Shown piece by piece: positions 10,531-21,662 of a stretch of DNA of 64,000 nucleotides. The notes beneath the pieces were generated by a model that did no database searches, had not been told where the DNA came from, and saw only the letters and a list, made by a program, of their open reading frames with translations. The first letter of the stretch is position 1; each line of letters begins with the position of its first letter. The position numbers and the translations under genes are program-made. This DNA comes from Chamaecrista fasciculata. Lineage: Eukaryota > Streptophyta > Magnoliopsida > Fabales > Fabaceae. The stretch is from positions 113,797 through 177,796 of the forward strand of contig QANZ01013726.1 in assembly GCA_003254925.1 (NCBI GenBank). The letters run 5' to 3'.

Positions 10531-12046
10531 TATTCTGTTTTGAGTTTGTTTTTCTCACTACCTTTAATATGTTGTTGTATTAGCTTTATGCAGACAAATT
10601 TATACCTAAATAAAATAATATTATGACTGAACCCAACATAAATTTTATTTAAATTAATATATATATATATCTAATGTGTGAATTCCTTTTTCTCTATCCA
10701 AAAGAAATTTCTTTTTCTAAATTTTTTGTCACCATCAAAACCCAAGATAATGTAAGTTGGGGAACAGAGTCTGTGAAATTAATATAGTTTACTGCTTTGA
10801 TTTTCTTCTATTTTAACGTACGTAAATAAAGCTTTAAGATCAATATTTTTATCATGCTACGTAATGAGGATGTAATGAAAATCCAGCAATGTCTATAAAT
10901 TATAACAAAATTAAAGCAGGTAATGGTCTAGCTAGCAGGTAATGGTGATATGCAGGCTTGAATGCTGGTATTTTATTAATGGGTTACTCTACGATGCAAA
11001 GTGGGATATTTATGCAATTAGTGATGTGGCTCCTTATACACAATTATAATTGGTTAAAAAAGTTATCTTTTTTAATTATTTTTTATTAAAACATTTTGAA
11101 ACATTTAGGACCAATTTGAACATTTTGAAACATTTAGGACCAATTTGAACATTTTGAAACATAATGGACCAAAATGAAACAATTTACTAATATTTAGGAC
11201 CAAAAAGAAATATTTTGATAACATTTATGACCAATTTGAATATTTTGAAACATAATGGACCAAAATGAACATTAAGGCATACATTTAGGACCAAAATAAC
11301 CTTTGACCTAATTTTAATAAAACTTTGGTCCTTGAATTATATTATACAGTGATAAATTCTGTTTTGGTCCTCAATTTTTTTTTTCATTTTATTTTGGTTC
11401 TCAAGATTTTTTATTCTTTCTACTTTTAAAAAAAATATATATAATTTCATGTGATTTCTTCTGTTATTGTTTGACATAGACAATTGAAACATAGGATTTC
11501 TCCATTATATACATCATACATGTTCTAATAATTAATGAGTTGATAGAGATAAAAAAAAATGTTCCTCTTAAGTAATTATAAACTGAAGATAAATTTTTAA
11601 TTGATTTTTTTTTCTAAGACATAGGATTTTTTTCTAAGACATATGATACATATAGCTAAGAAAAAAATCATTTATCTCAATTGTCTAGCGCGCTTAGAGA
11701 TAGTGATAGAAATTAAATGAAGTTATATTTTAAACTAACAATAAAAAACATTAAAATCCAAGACAAAACCAAAGGAAAAAACCACCATCGTAGATCAAAA
11801 TAACGTTTTGACCTAAATGATATTACGAGGTAGTTTACTACTTTGCTTTTGTTCTATTTTAACGTAAATAATAAAGCTATAAGCCAATGTTTTTGTAATG
11901 CTACCTAAGGATGGTAAAATGAAATCAACCTTAATTATAACTTTTTTTTTTTTTGGTGAAAACCTTCTAACATATTTTCACAACTAGCTGTTACCTCCTT
12001 ATATATTGCTTCCTTCACATCTAGTGAAGATAATTATCACTTCATT
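10531..12046. repeat. Gene-free spacer with tandem AGGACCAATTTGAA-type repeats
   Basis: No gene is supported. At about 11085-11300 there are several copies of a unit of about 30 bp containing CATTTTGAAACATTTAGGAC. The remainder is AT-rich. A long T run lies at 11942. Confidence 0.55.
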
Positions 12047-12639
12047 AGTAGCATGTATGTATGGTTTTAGCGTCACGGCAAACAGCTTTTTTACTGTAAA
12101 AATAGATTTTAATATGATCCTAATTTAATTTAATCTATTCCAACCAGGCCATAAATTACTGTAAATTTGTAATTTGAAACTTGAGAAAGATATATGCGTA
12201 ATTTTTAAAGGCGCATTCCTTTGTAATGTTTTTAGTCACTTGGACTTGATTATGTGTTTGTTAATGCAAATTCAGTGATGTCTTGACTCTTGAAAAATGA
12301 TTTAAGCATGCATCGTCTTCCAGAGCAAATTCTAAGAGTCAGAGCAAGAGGTAGAGAAAGGAGAAAAATATGCCAGATTTAACTTTAGTTATATATATGT
12401 GTATGCAAGTGCTAAACAAATTAGAAATAGACCCGTATAAAAAAAAAAGATTAGCTTTTTTCTTTTAAAGAGTCCATGAGTTAAAGAATATCAAACGTGA
12501 AAAGCATCATGGTAAAAATTGATTATTGATATGTATACATGGTAAAAATACATGGGAAGAAATATCACAGATCCTCTACTCTATATTTTGATGATATCAT
12601 TTTGAAGTCCACAACTTCCTTTGATTGCAAGAACCATTA
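12047..12639. repeat. Third copy of the SKP1-like 3' flank block
   Basis: The sequence matches block A at position 1 onward and the copy at 8930-9421, with more divergence and deletions. It leads directly into a short SKP1-like remnant. Confidence 0.65.
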
Positions 12640-12736
12640 GGTAAGGGAAGAACAAGATGAACGGTACCATTAGGATTAGCAACAGAAATAGTATTAGTAT
12701 TATTATGAAGCTGGGATCTTATAAACCCTGATTCTG
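12640..12736 (-). pseudogene. Short remnant of a fifth SKP1-like gene
   Basis: Read on the minus strand, this piece encodes SESGFIRSQLHNNTNT, then a Ser/Val/Pro/Asn stretch and VLPL. It corresponds to the AESGLIRSLL and following region of the other copies. Both ends of the gene are missing. Confidence 0.6.
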
Positions 12737-13661
12737 TTTTCAGTTTTTCTCACTACTTCTAATATGTTGTTGTATTAGCAGCTTCATGCAAACAAATTTA
12801 TAAATCAGTGATCGAATTTGTAACATGAAATTGTCCAAATCTATATACCTAAATAAAATAACATTATGACTGAACCCATACATCTCCTAATAAATAGGTT
12901 GATAGAGACAAAAAGAAAAAGTCAAAGTGTATGTTTGGTCTATTAATTTTTGTTCAGATCTCAATTTGGTCTCATAAATTTTTTTAGTTGTCCAACTTAT
13001 AAAGATAATGATAAAAATTAAATAGTCATGTTCTAAACTAACGATAAATAAATAAAAAAATTTAAAAACCAAGACAAAGCAAAGAAAAACAAGATTCACT
13101 ATCAAAGATCAAAATAACGTTTTGACCTTAAACTTTTACGAGGTAAGTTTGACTTGAATCTTGTATAAGACATGTACATTTTAAAGGCTCATTCATTTGT
13201 AATGTTTTCAGTCACTTGGTCATGTACTCATGTGTTTGTCAATGCAAATTTATAGTGATGTCTTGAAAAATCACTTAATTAGGCTTCGACCTCCAGCAAA
13301 TTCTGCGAGTCAGAGCATATATGCAAGAGGCGGAGAAAAGGCGAATAATATGTTTTCAGTCACTTAAAGATTTCACCATTTACAGCTCAAAACATAAAAC
13401 TTGGAACCTGAGAATTTGATTTATTATACATAATTTAATTTTCAGATCATTATTTATGCTTTTTTTTAACTATGTATACATACATTGATAAATAATTTGG
13501 CTGATTATTGGTTACATGCGCATATTATCATCAACGACATGTACTCATACAATTAAAATAATAGACAAACTAGCCGGACCTGGAGAATTTTAATTTAAGC
13601 CACTAAACAAAAATAAAGGTCATTCATGCACTTAAAAGGCTCCTTCATGGCAACTGTAGAA
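12737..13661. other. Gene-free spacer between SKP1-like array and HPR1
   Basis: This holds further diverged flank segments of the array (for example near 13170-13350, similar to 8810-8960 and 12190-12370). No gene is seen. The 3' untranslated region of HPR1 probably occupies the last few hundred bases. Confidence 0.5.
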
Positions 13662-16600
13662 CTATAGCTTTGAAACTGGCAGACCTGGATCATACAGTCG
13701 AAATAAAACAAATGTTAATATAGTTTAAAATATTGAGTGTAATAGGGTTATAGTTTAAATTGTAGCAGCGTATTATCAAGTGTGTAATAGGGTTATAGTT
13801 TTTTGACTTTTTTCTTTACAATAAAATTGATAGAGTAAACATTACCAAAAAAAAAATTGATAGAGTAAAGTGTTACAATTCCAAGTGTAAAAGAATGTAA
13901 TGAATGGGTTAGATTTTGTAGGAAGAGGGTAAAGTGTATTTTCTCCTCAAATAAAATCAAGGCAAAAGTCCTACTTTGGTCCCTCATATTTGCTCAAAAT
14001 TCTGTTTTGGCTCCTCAAGTTTTTTTTGTTTTGTTTTGGTCCCTCGTGTTTGCTTTAAATTCCATTTTGGTCCCTCAAGTTTTTTTCGTTCTGTTTTGGT
14101 CCTTCAAGTTTCTAAAAAGTTCCATTGTTAGTCTCTGACTCTTTTCCATCCACATTTTTTGTTAAAAAAGGGAAAAAAAAAAACTAACTTTCATCTCCCA
14201 ACAAAAGAGTAGGACCTTAATACAAAAGAGAAAAATTGTTGGGAGATGAAAGTTAGTTTTTTCCATTTTTTTAACGGAAAAAGTGGATGGAAAGGAGTCA
14301 GGGACTAACGGTGGGACTTTTTGGAAACTTGAGGGACTAAAACGAAACTTTGAGCAAATATGAGATCAAAACGGAACGAAAAAAACTTGAGGAACCAAAA
14401 CGGAACCTTGAGCAAACATGGCGGACCAAAACGGAACGAAAAAAACTTGAGGGACCAAAACAGAACTTTGAGCAGACATGAGGGACCAAAATAGCACTTT
14501 GGCCTAAAATTAAAGGATATTTGTATATTGAATATTTGGATAATTAAAAAGTATTGAAGATGATAACATAGATAATGACTTACCCAAGGCTTTTGCATTA
14601 ACAATGCTAGGAGATGCAGGTGGAGGTCGAGCATTCTCATTCAGGAATGGTTCCACTCTATTGGGATCTGACCAAACTGGGTACCCTTTGATTTTCCCCT
14701 GAATTTATTAGTAAAACATAGACAACATCATCAGATTCTCTTAATTAGCTAGATTAGTGAATAATTAAGATTTATTAATTAGATGGAGAGGAGGCATACT
14801 AGGACATTTAGAGCAGCCAATGTTGCCATTCCCTCACGGGTCCACTGCAAAACACGTATGCATTAAAATAAAACTCAATTCTATTGCTGTAATCATTTAT
14901 GTGAATTCTAAGGTTTATATCAGGATTAACCTTGGAAGCAGATGCGATGTGAGGCACCACAATAGCATTCTTCATCTCTGAAAGCCCAGGCTTCATGAAG
15001 GGCTCATCCTAATTATTAGCAAAATCGAATTTAGTCAATTAGTGGTAGTTTAGCTAATTAACGAAATTATTTCATATATTTCTATTAAGATTACCTCAAA
15101 CACATCAAGGCCTACTCGAAACATTGGGTTCTGTCTTAAATGCTCCACAAGTGCAACTTCATCAACAACAGGCCCTCTACTACAGTTTATAAGGATTGCT
15201 TCCTGTAAAAAGCCAAAATTAAATGCCATCATCAATCATCACTAACACACACTAAACAATAATCACTAATCAGATAGCACTCAATAATTGTGACTTTACC
15301 TTCTTCATCTTGGCAAGTCTTTCTTTGTTCACCAGATGATACGTGGTTTTGTCCAACACAGGATGAAGACTAATCTACAAAAAAGCACCAACCCATATTT
15401 ATATATAGATATTCATATATATAATATGACAGACACAAACTACTATTTCATTAACAACAATAAGGCATTTTTGTGACTTCTTACAACATCAGCCTGCTGG
15501 AGGACCTCGTCCATGCTTGATGCTCTTTTCCAAGTCACTGGTGTTTCACCACTTGCTTTCAAGAATTCAGCGTAAGCTGCATGGAACAGAGGAAAAAAAA
15601 TAAAATAGGACCATCATTAATTTTCCATAATTATTTAATCTTGGTTAGCTAATAATGGTGTTACATGTTCTGAAACATACCTGTGACGAACTTCTCAAGG
15701 CGTGTGGCCTGGTACAGATCGAAGTAAATTAGGTTCATCTTGAACCCTTCAACCTGATACACAGATATAATATGACAATTATTAGCGAAGTGAACCTATA
15801 TATATATATATAGTGGGATTTAGAGACATTTATATTGAAAAGTACCATCATTCTTGCATAAGCAGACCCAATCCTACCAGCTCCAATAACACCAACTGTC
15901 TGTCCTTTCAGCAAGTTCCCAACAAATCTATCAGATAAAAACCAGACCAAAGTAGTCATTTTAGACATCACACGACAGTATATGTTAACAAAGAGAGAAG
16001 AATTATATTGGCCAAATTGAATAAAAACCCCCCTGAACTTCTGATTTTTTACATATAAACCTTTTTGTTAAATTTTTCATTGAAAAATTCAAGAAAACTT
16101 TATTTCTTTGGCCATGATTAATTAAAATAATAATTAATGTTAAATATAAATCACTGAAAAATACTCAAATATAACAAGAATTATAAAGTTATAAGAAAAA
16201 TGATTTTTTTTAATGAATATATCTTAACAAAATGAGCTTTTTGCACAAAATCAAAAGTTCGGGAGGGTGGTTTTGTGTATTTTAGCCAATTATGGATAAA
16301 TTGATAAATTAATATATGAATGTTACATACAGATGAGGTAGCCATCCATCATATAATCCTTTCCTCATGAACTCATCTGCCTCTACAATCCTTCTAGCAG
16401 CTGCAAGAGAAAGTGAAGCTGCCAGCTCTGCTGTTGTCTCTGTCAGCACTCCCTACCAAATAAGCATTTTTTAATCAATATTTGGGTTTGGTGTATGAGA
16501 TGTTGATATATATTATGACATAATAAAATAAGTAATGTGAAGTGTACTATTATGTTGTATTTATAAACTCACAGGAGTGTTTCCAACAGCAACACCATAC

Positions 16601-17244
16601 TTGTTTGCAGCATTAACATCCACATTGTTATATCCAACTGCCATGTTACTGAAAGCTTTCCCTCCTGCTCTGCTCAATGCAGAGAACAACTCTTCTCCCC
16701 AGTCTTCTGTCAGCTGCAATTCATGTTATTAGGTCAACTTAGTGATTATATTTGGTACCATAACAATTTTTGAAGTTGCAAAATTGATCCTTTAACTTGT
16801 TAACTTTTTTGCTAAAAATGGGGTTAGGTCTAGAAATTTTATAAATTGAGCTGCTATTAATGAATCACACGAAAGAATTCATATAACATAATTACCAATT
16901 ACACTATTGTGAGAGCTTACCTGGCCTATGACCCCATCGCACTTATTACCAATTAAAGCAATGATATCTTCAACTGATAGAATGGTTTTCTTCTCGGTAC
17001 ATATCTGAGACAGAACAAAAGAGATAAATTTGTGGTCATGAAGGAAGAAATGGTTGAATCACATATCAGAAAAAGGGTAAAAAAGAAAGAAGAAGATGAT
17101 GATGATGGTGGTGGATATAACTTCAAGACGACAATCTTGTTGAATGAGAAGTTGGATCCAGCGAGTTCCAGGCATGGGTTTTGTGCTAATAACTCTGTAT
17201 TTTCCATTGGGGTTGTAGACTTGAATGGAGAGTGGGTTGGCCAT
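13662..17244 (-). CDS. HPR1: Hydroxypyruvate reductase, peroxisomal (HPR1), 13 exons
   Basis: The exons are 17122-17244, 16921-17004, 16573-16713, 16331-16452, 15846-15927, 15681-15753, 15485-15576, 15300-15374, 15095-15202, 14931-15008, 14800-14844, 14584-14698 and 13662-13684. All have GT-AG borders and they join in frame to exactly 386 codons plus stop, the family length. The enzyme reduces hydroxypyruvate to D-glycerate with NADH in leaf peroxisomes during photorespiration. Visible features are the start MANPLSIQVYNPNGKYRV, the Rossmann motif GVIGAGRIGSAYARMM (about residues 168-183), and the catalytic Arg of CSRGP (about 273), Glu of DVFEDEP (about 302) and His of VPHIAS (about 320). The C-terminus is LPVSKL, a type 1 peroxisomal signal, encoded mostly by a 23-base last exon. 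The last intron is about 900 bases and contains a foldback element. No disruption is seen. Confidence 0.97.
13961..14504. repeat. Foldback element in the last intron of HPR1
   Basis: The left arm (from 13961) has repeated TTTTGGTCCCTCAAG-like units. The right arm, ending near 14504, is its reverse complement, with units such as CTTGAGGGACCAAAAC. Each arm contains two to three internal sub-repeats. The unique centre is short (about 14170-14230). It belongs to a foldback class seen several times in this window. No coding capacity. Confidence 0.8.
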
Positions 17245-17499
17245 GATGATGATGAACCCAAAAGCTCTTACTTAGAAGATGAAACTGGAAAGAGCATGTT
17301 GGAATTTGGGTCACTACTATTTGAACCATAGAAACTTGATGGTGGGGTGTGGAGGGATAGAACATGACGTGGTGATTTCTACCAATAAGATTGGTCCATG
17401 TGGAGGAAGACTGAGTTTTGATTAGTTTGAGGGGTGATTGATTTGGTAAACAGAGAGGGTGGTGTAATTGTTTTGTCTTGGGTGTAGCAGTAGAGGATT

Positions 17500-17660
17500 G
17501 GGTCTCTTGAGATAATACCATATATGAGCCTCTCGTTGGGTCATGGGTATAAAAGATAATGGATAACATGAACTAGAGGCTGCGTTCCTCTCATTTTGGA
17601 ATGGGTAATAAAGGATAACGGATAACACGAACTAGAGGCAGCCTCACCTCTATTTCTGCT
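17500..17660 (-). promoter_or_regulatory. HPR1 promoter with duplicated GATA-rich segment
   Basis: A TATA-like CATATATGG lies on the minus strand near 17518-17526, about 275 bases upstream of the start codon. Just beyond it, two imperfect copies of a segment of about 50 bp (about 17545-17580 and 17600-17640) each contain GATAA and GGATAAC on the plus strand and a shared CGAACTAGAGGCAGC-like end. GATA/I-box motifs are known in light-regulated plant promoters, which fits a photorespiratory gene. The regulatory role is inferred. Confidence 0.4.
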
Positions 17661-18684
17661 TAATAAATAATAAACCTTGAACATGAGGCCAATAATGACT
17701 TGTTTTCTACTGCAAAACGCTAACCTGACTATATATGTGAATGTGAGAGTATTTTTGGGAAGGAACAAAAATGATGTAGAGTATGAATAAGGTATTATGT
17801 TTCTCATCTTTAGAGTCTAAAAAGAATATTTTCTCCATTCCAAAATTCGGATTTGTGGGTTTTCAGTAATCAATAATTTGGGACAAAAATAAAATATTTG
17901 TCAACATTTAAGATTAATGTCAATATTTTAAAATATAAAGGACTAAAATAAATATTATGCCATACATTTAGAACCAAAATGGCCCTTTAACCTAAAAATT
18001 AAGTTAAAATAGGAAAAGTAATAAGTTTGAGTCAATATGTTTGGCAATCGACTAATGAGTAAGAGTGTCAATAGGAGTCTAATCTAGTAAGTTCTAACTC
18101 ACAAAAAATAATGAGTTTAATTAGTAAAATCTTGATTGGTCTGGTATAATTTGACTCTCTTAATCCATAGTTGATGGTAAGCAAACTAAATCTCGAATTA
18201 ATAAATTCACTCATCAATCTATCATTTTTTTTTGTTGGGTTTATAAAATTTAGATGAGTTGGGCTCGACCTATCATTTTTTAATTAGCAAAGAAATTAAC
18301 ATTACCAAAAATAAAATTGTTTAAAATTTAATATGTTATTTTGTAATTATATAATATTGTAGTAGTGACATTTAATGCTTCTAAAGTAAGATTATATAAT
18401 ACATATAGTGTTATTGATCTGTTTAAATTAAAAACAAAATAAATTTTAGAGAATTAAAAAATGTAGTAGTCAGATAGCTAACCTAGCTCATCAAGGTTCT
18501 GGAGAATTTTGATTTATAAAAGAAAATATAATTCACGTGAATCAACTTATATAAATTGTAATTCAAGATGAATTTTGAAATAGCTCACTTTGACGTGAGC
18601 AAACACAAGTCAAGATAGGTGAGACCAATTAATTAGAGAAGTTTGACTTGGCCTTATCTGTAACAACTTAACACATAATGAAAT
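17661..18684. other. Gene-free AT-rich spacer
   Basis: No gene is supported. Fragments such as GACTAAAATAAATATTATGCC and ACCAAAATGGCCCTTTAACC near 17940-17990 resemble one arm of the foldback class found elsewhere. Confidence 0.5.
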
Positions 18685-19298
18685 AACAAGCTAATGACTT
18701 TTTTTTTTATCTTTGCTAGGGTTTTCTTTATGAGCGTCGTTTGGAGGGCCTCCCCCTTCTTTTCTTGTTTTTCTCCTTCTCTATGTAGGGGTTTTTCTCC
18801 CCTTCTTTTTGAAGGCTTCCCTCTCCCTTGTAGTGGGAGTGTTTTTGTCTTTAAAACCGGCTTAAATACCACAGATATGCTTCCTAAATTTCTTCTCAAA
18901 GGTTGTATGATGGTGAAGAACGGATCTTCTGAGAGGCTTTCTTGATCTGGCAAAATATTTGGAGATCAGCGAAGGAGATGGAGATCGGACTGCTTACAAG
19001 TGAAGATCTGGTGTCTGGTTTGTGTCTTTTTTTATATGTATTTTGTCAGTGTGTTCTTCTCCTTTTAGTGTAGTTTGGGGTTGATCTGTTGTATTTTTGT
19101 CCTCCCCTTGTGTGTTGCTTGAAGTTTGGTTTCTCTTCTCTTCTATGGGATGTATGGCTTGGGAGTTGAGGGCTATTTGTATTGAGATCTCTTTGTCCCT
19201 CGGCGGATTCCCGTCTTCCCTCCGTTTTTTTGAACGGGTTATATACTCTTTCATGACTTGCAATGATTTGATTGAAAAAAAAAAACAAGCTAATGACT
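18685..19298 (+). mobile_element. Poly-A retro-insertion with 15-bp target duplication
   Basis: The 15-mer AACAAGCTAATGACT occurs at 18685-18699 and again at 19284-19298. Between them is a 584-bp insert that ends in an A run (from about 19275), the signature of target-primed reverse transcription. The insert is less AT-rich than its surroundings and has no long conserved frame. It is most likely a 5'-truncated LINE 3' end or a retrocopied non-coding transcript. The open frames inside it look like chance. Confidence 0.75.
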
Positions 19299-19904
19299 CA
19301 AATAGTGGATTATTGATGTTCTTTCACTCTAATAATGATTTGGTCCATCGACAGCAACAAGTAATCGAACTAGTCAATTTAGGGCGATATCGTTTCGACC
19401 CAAAAACAAAAACAAGGTGCTATTGTGGACATAGGAAAGCCCACGGAACCATGTTATACAATAGACAAGGCCCAAATCATCTGTTAATTAGGAATAAAAA
19501 TACTGGAAGAAAAAAATACTATATAATAGGAAGAGTAATAGGAATAGACTATATAATAGGAAGAAAAAAAATACTATTTTTATTTAAAGTTAACCCAACA
19601 ATGATTTAATATTAAACTATGTGACAAAAAAACACAGATTTATTGCAAGATCTATAACGGAGGAAAACGTCTACTTTACAGCCAGCAAGGCTTTTTTTTT
19701 TTTTCAAAATTATGTTGTTTAATTTTAAGCATTAGAAGAAGGAAAGAGCTATTTACAATAACGTATTGAAATATATATATATATACACACACATATACAT
19801 ATATTTCTAAAAGAATTAAGAATGAGGAAAATTTGTTTTCATGACATAACTTTTGTTTAGTTTCAACAATTTGACACTAAATTGATAAATATAATTTTCT
19901 CTAT
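19299..19904. other. Gene-free spacer
   Basis: One continuous open frame runs through about 19300-19609 but has no recognised motif and consists partly of short repeats (ACTATATAATAGGAAGA occurs twice). Otherwise the DNA is AT-rich with a TATA/CA microsatellite near 19770-19802. Confidence 0.4.
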
Positions 19905-20275
19905 TTATATCCCCAGTCCCCTCATATTGAGAATGTTAAGTATGGTCATAATAGAAAAAATAAGATTAGGCATTAGTGTATCAGAGAAAAAAGATGAGGT
20001 AACTCTTGTTAAAAAGAAATTAATTGAAACACATTTTAGGTGGTTTAAAAATGTTCAAAGAAGGGTTTAAAAGCTCTGATAAAGTGAATCAAATGTGTGA
20101 TAGCTTAATAAATAATTCGAAGAATGGAAAGACAAAAAAAAATATTTGAAAAAATTTATCTATTAATAATCTAAATAGTCGAAATATGTCAAAATAAAAT
20201 ACGGTGAAACCAATTGATTCATATAATTGACCTTACTTATATAAAAAAAAATTATTGTTGTTGTATGGTTCATAT
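19905..20275 (+). pseudogene. Decayed C-terminal end of a LINE-type reverse transcriptase
   Basis: Translation gives LRMLSMVIIEKIRLGISV, then KKKLIETHFRWFKNVQRRV, followed by several stops. The pattern matches the region near the C-terminus of plant LINE-like polyproteins, whose typical form is KLRE..LRWFGHVQRR. Further weak matches continue to about 20240. The remnant ends near the sequence TTATTGTTGTTGTA. It is broken by stop codons and is not functional. Confidence 0.6.
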
Positions 20276-20323
20276 TTTTATAAGAATTAATAATATTTCA
20301 ATCTAGTTATTAAATATAGGTTA

Positions 20324-20727
20324 AAGTGCACTTTTATTCCATAATTTTAGCAAAGGTTTCAATTTGATCTCACAACTCTTTTTGTTGCAATTTTGATCCC
20401 TTAACTTTTGGAAACGCCTCATCGTTGGTCCTAAGTTGATTTTCATCTATTTTTTATTATTAAAGATGATATGACATAATGAGTTGAATGATGACGTGGC
20501 AAATATGAGTGAAGTTGATTTAACGGCAGATAATTGATAGAAATCAGCTTGAGACCAATGATGAGATGTTTTCAAAAGTTATGGGATTAAGATTGCAACA
20601 GAAAATGTTATAAGACCAAATTGAGACCTTTGCCAAAGTTATAGGACCAAAATTGCAACAAAAAAAGTTATGGGACCAAATTGAGACTTTTACCAAAGTT
20701 ATGGAACCAAAAGTACACTTTAGCCTT
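20324..20727. repeat. Foldback element
   Basis: The left arm contains AAAGTGCACTTTTATTCC, TTTCAATTTGATCTCA and TTGTTGCAATTTTGATCC. The right arm contains their inverse, for example GGACCAAAATTGCAAC, ACCAAATTGAGAC and ACCAAAAGTACACTTT. Sub-units are tandemly repeated within the right arm. Confidence 0.75.
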
Positions 20728-20924
20728 AAATATATGTTTTAGATTTTAATTTTTAGAAAGTAGTTAATCACCTTCCTCTTCTTCTTCTGTTATTAATCAA
20801 CGAAGTCCATTTTTACCAAAAAAGAAAAAAAGAAGTCCATCTTTCATTTTTGACATGCACATGACATGTGAGTGAATATTCCTGAATTGTCCATAAAAGG
20901 GAAAAAAAAAAAGTGTTTTTAAAG

Positions 20925-21090
20925 TTTTTAGTTTGCGAACGTGTTGGTTTTACATACGACGATGTGACTGGTACCTGGCAAGAAAATGATAGAAATTGGG
21001 TATCACATAATTTTGATATTTTTGGCTCAAAAATCAAAAGCAGTGCAGCAAGTTTCTTCAGTTTTCTTGGATTGCAAAGCACTCAGGTAG
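20925..21090 (+). other. Coding-like stretch of unknown origin
   Basis: The frame reads VCERVGFTYDDVTGTWQEND and continues RNWVSHNFDIFGSKIKSS, then ASFFSFLGLQSTQ. Its composition is more protein-like than its surroundings, and CACTCAGGTAGT at about 21079-21090 looks like a splice donor. I do not recognise the family, and no upstream exon was found. It may be a captured or decayed exon. Confidence 0.3.
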
Positions 21091-21250
21091 TATTGTCAAA
21101 ACGGGCCAACCCGACCCAAACGGGTTGGCCCGCTGCGGGTTCAGTTTATGCGGGCCGAGCCGGGTTGGCCCGTTTTGAGAACGGGCCAGTATTTTCATAG
21201 CCCGACTCGTTTTAGTGCGGGTTTGCGGGGCCCGTCAACCCACTTTGTTT
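21091..21250. repeat. GC-rich repeat of the AACGGGCCAACCCG type
   Basis: The segment contains AAACGGGCCAACCCGACCC and its near inverse GGGTTGGCCCG several times, and ends in a T run at the gap. Such sequences are common at the ends of plant hAT-like elements. The other end cannot be seen because of the gap. Confidence 0.45.
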
Positions 21251-21260
21251 TTTTTTTTTT

Positions 21261-21339
21261 NNNNNNNNNNNNNNNNNNNNNNNNNNNNNNNNNNNNNNNN
21301 NNNNNNNNNNNNNNNNNNNNNNNNNNNNNNNNNNNNNNN
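21261..21339. other. Assembly gap (79 N)
   Basis: A run of 79 N is bounded by a T run on the left and an A run on the right. The flanking homopolymers suggest a hard-to-assemble repeat. Confidence 0.95.
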
Positions 21340-21662
21340 AAAAAAAAAATTAATCATCATATAGTTAAGTTTTGTATTCGAACTTAAACTTTTTTAAAAA
21401 ATATTATAATAAATTAATTTTTATTAATATAAAACTTATAGAAATTTTAAAATAATGATAAATACAAATATTATTAAATTATATATATGTATAAAATTTT
21501 TATCTATAAAAAAAATTATATTTTTTAAATATACAAAGTTTGGGATATTTTATTTTCTATACAAAAGATATATTTATTATTACTGATATATAATAAGTTG
21601 TTTAACTCCTTAATCACATATCTTTTATGAATAAAATTTTTACATCAATAACGAAAATAAAT
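21340..21662. other. AT-rich DNA
   Basis: No gene, known repeat or RNA gene is seen. Confidence 0.5.

Noticed and set aside
18694-19263. Several open frames on both strands
   Set aside because: They are inside the retro-insertion, have low-complexity Lys/Arg or Phe/Ser content and no family motif.
19097-19609. 170-residue open frame
   Set aside because: It crosses the target duplication of the retro-insertion and runs into short repeats; no motif is seen.
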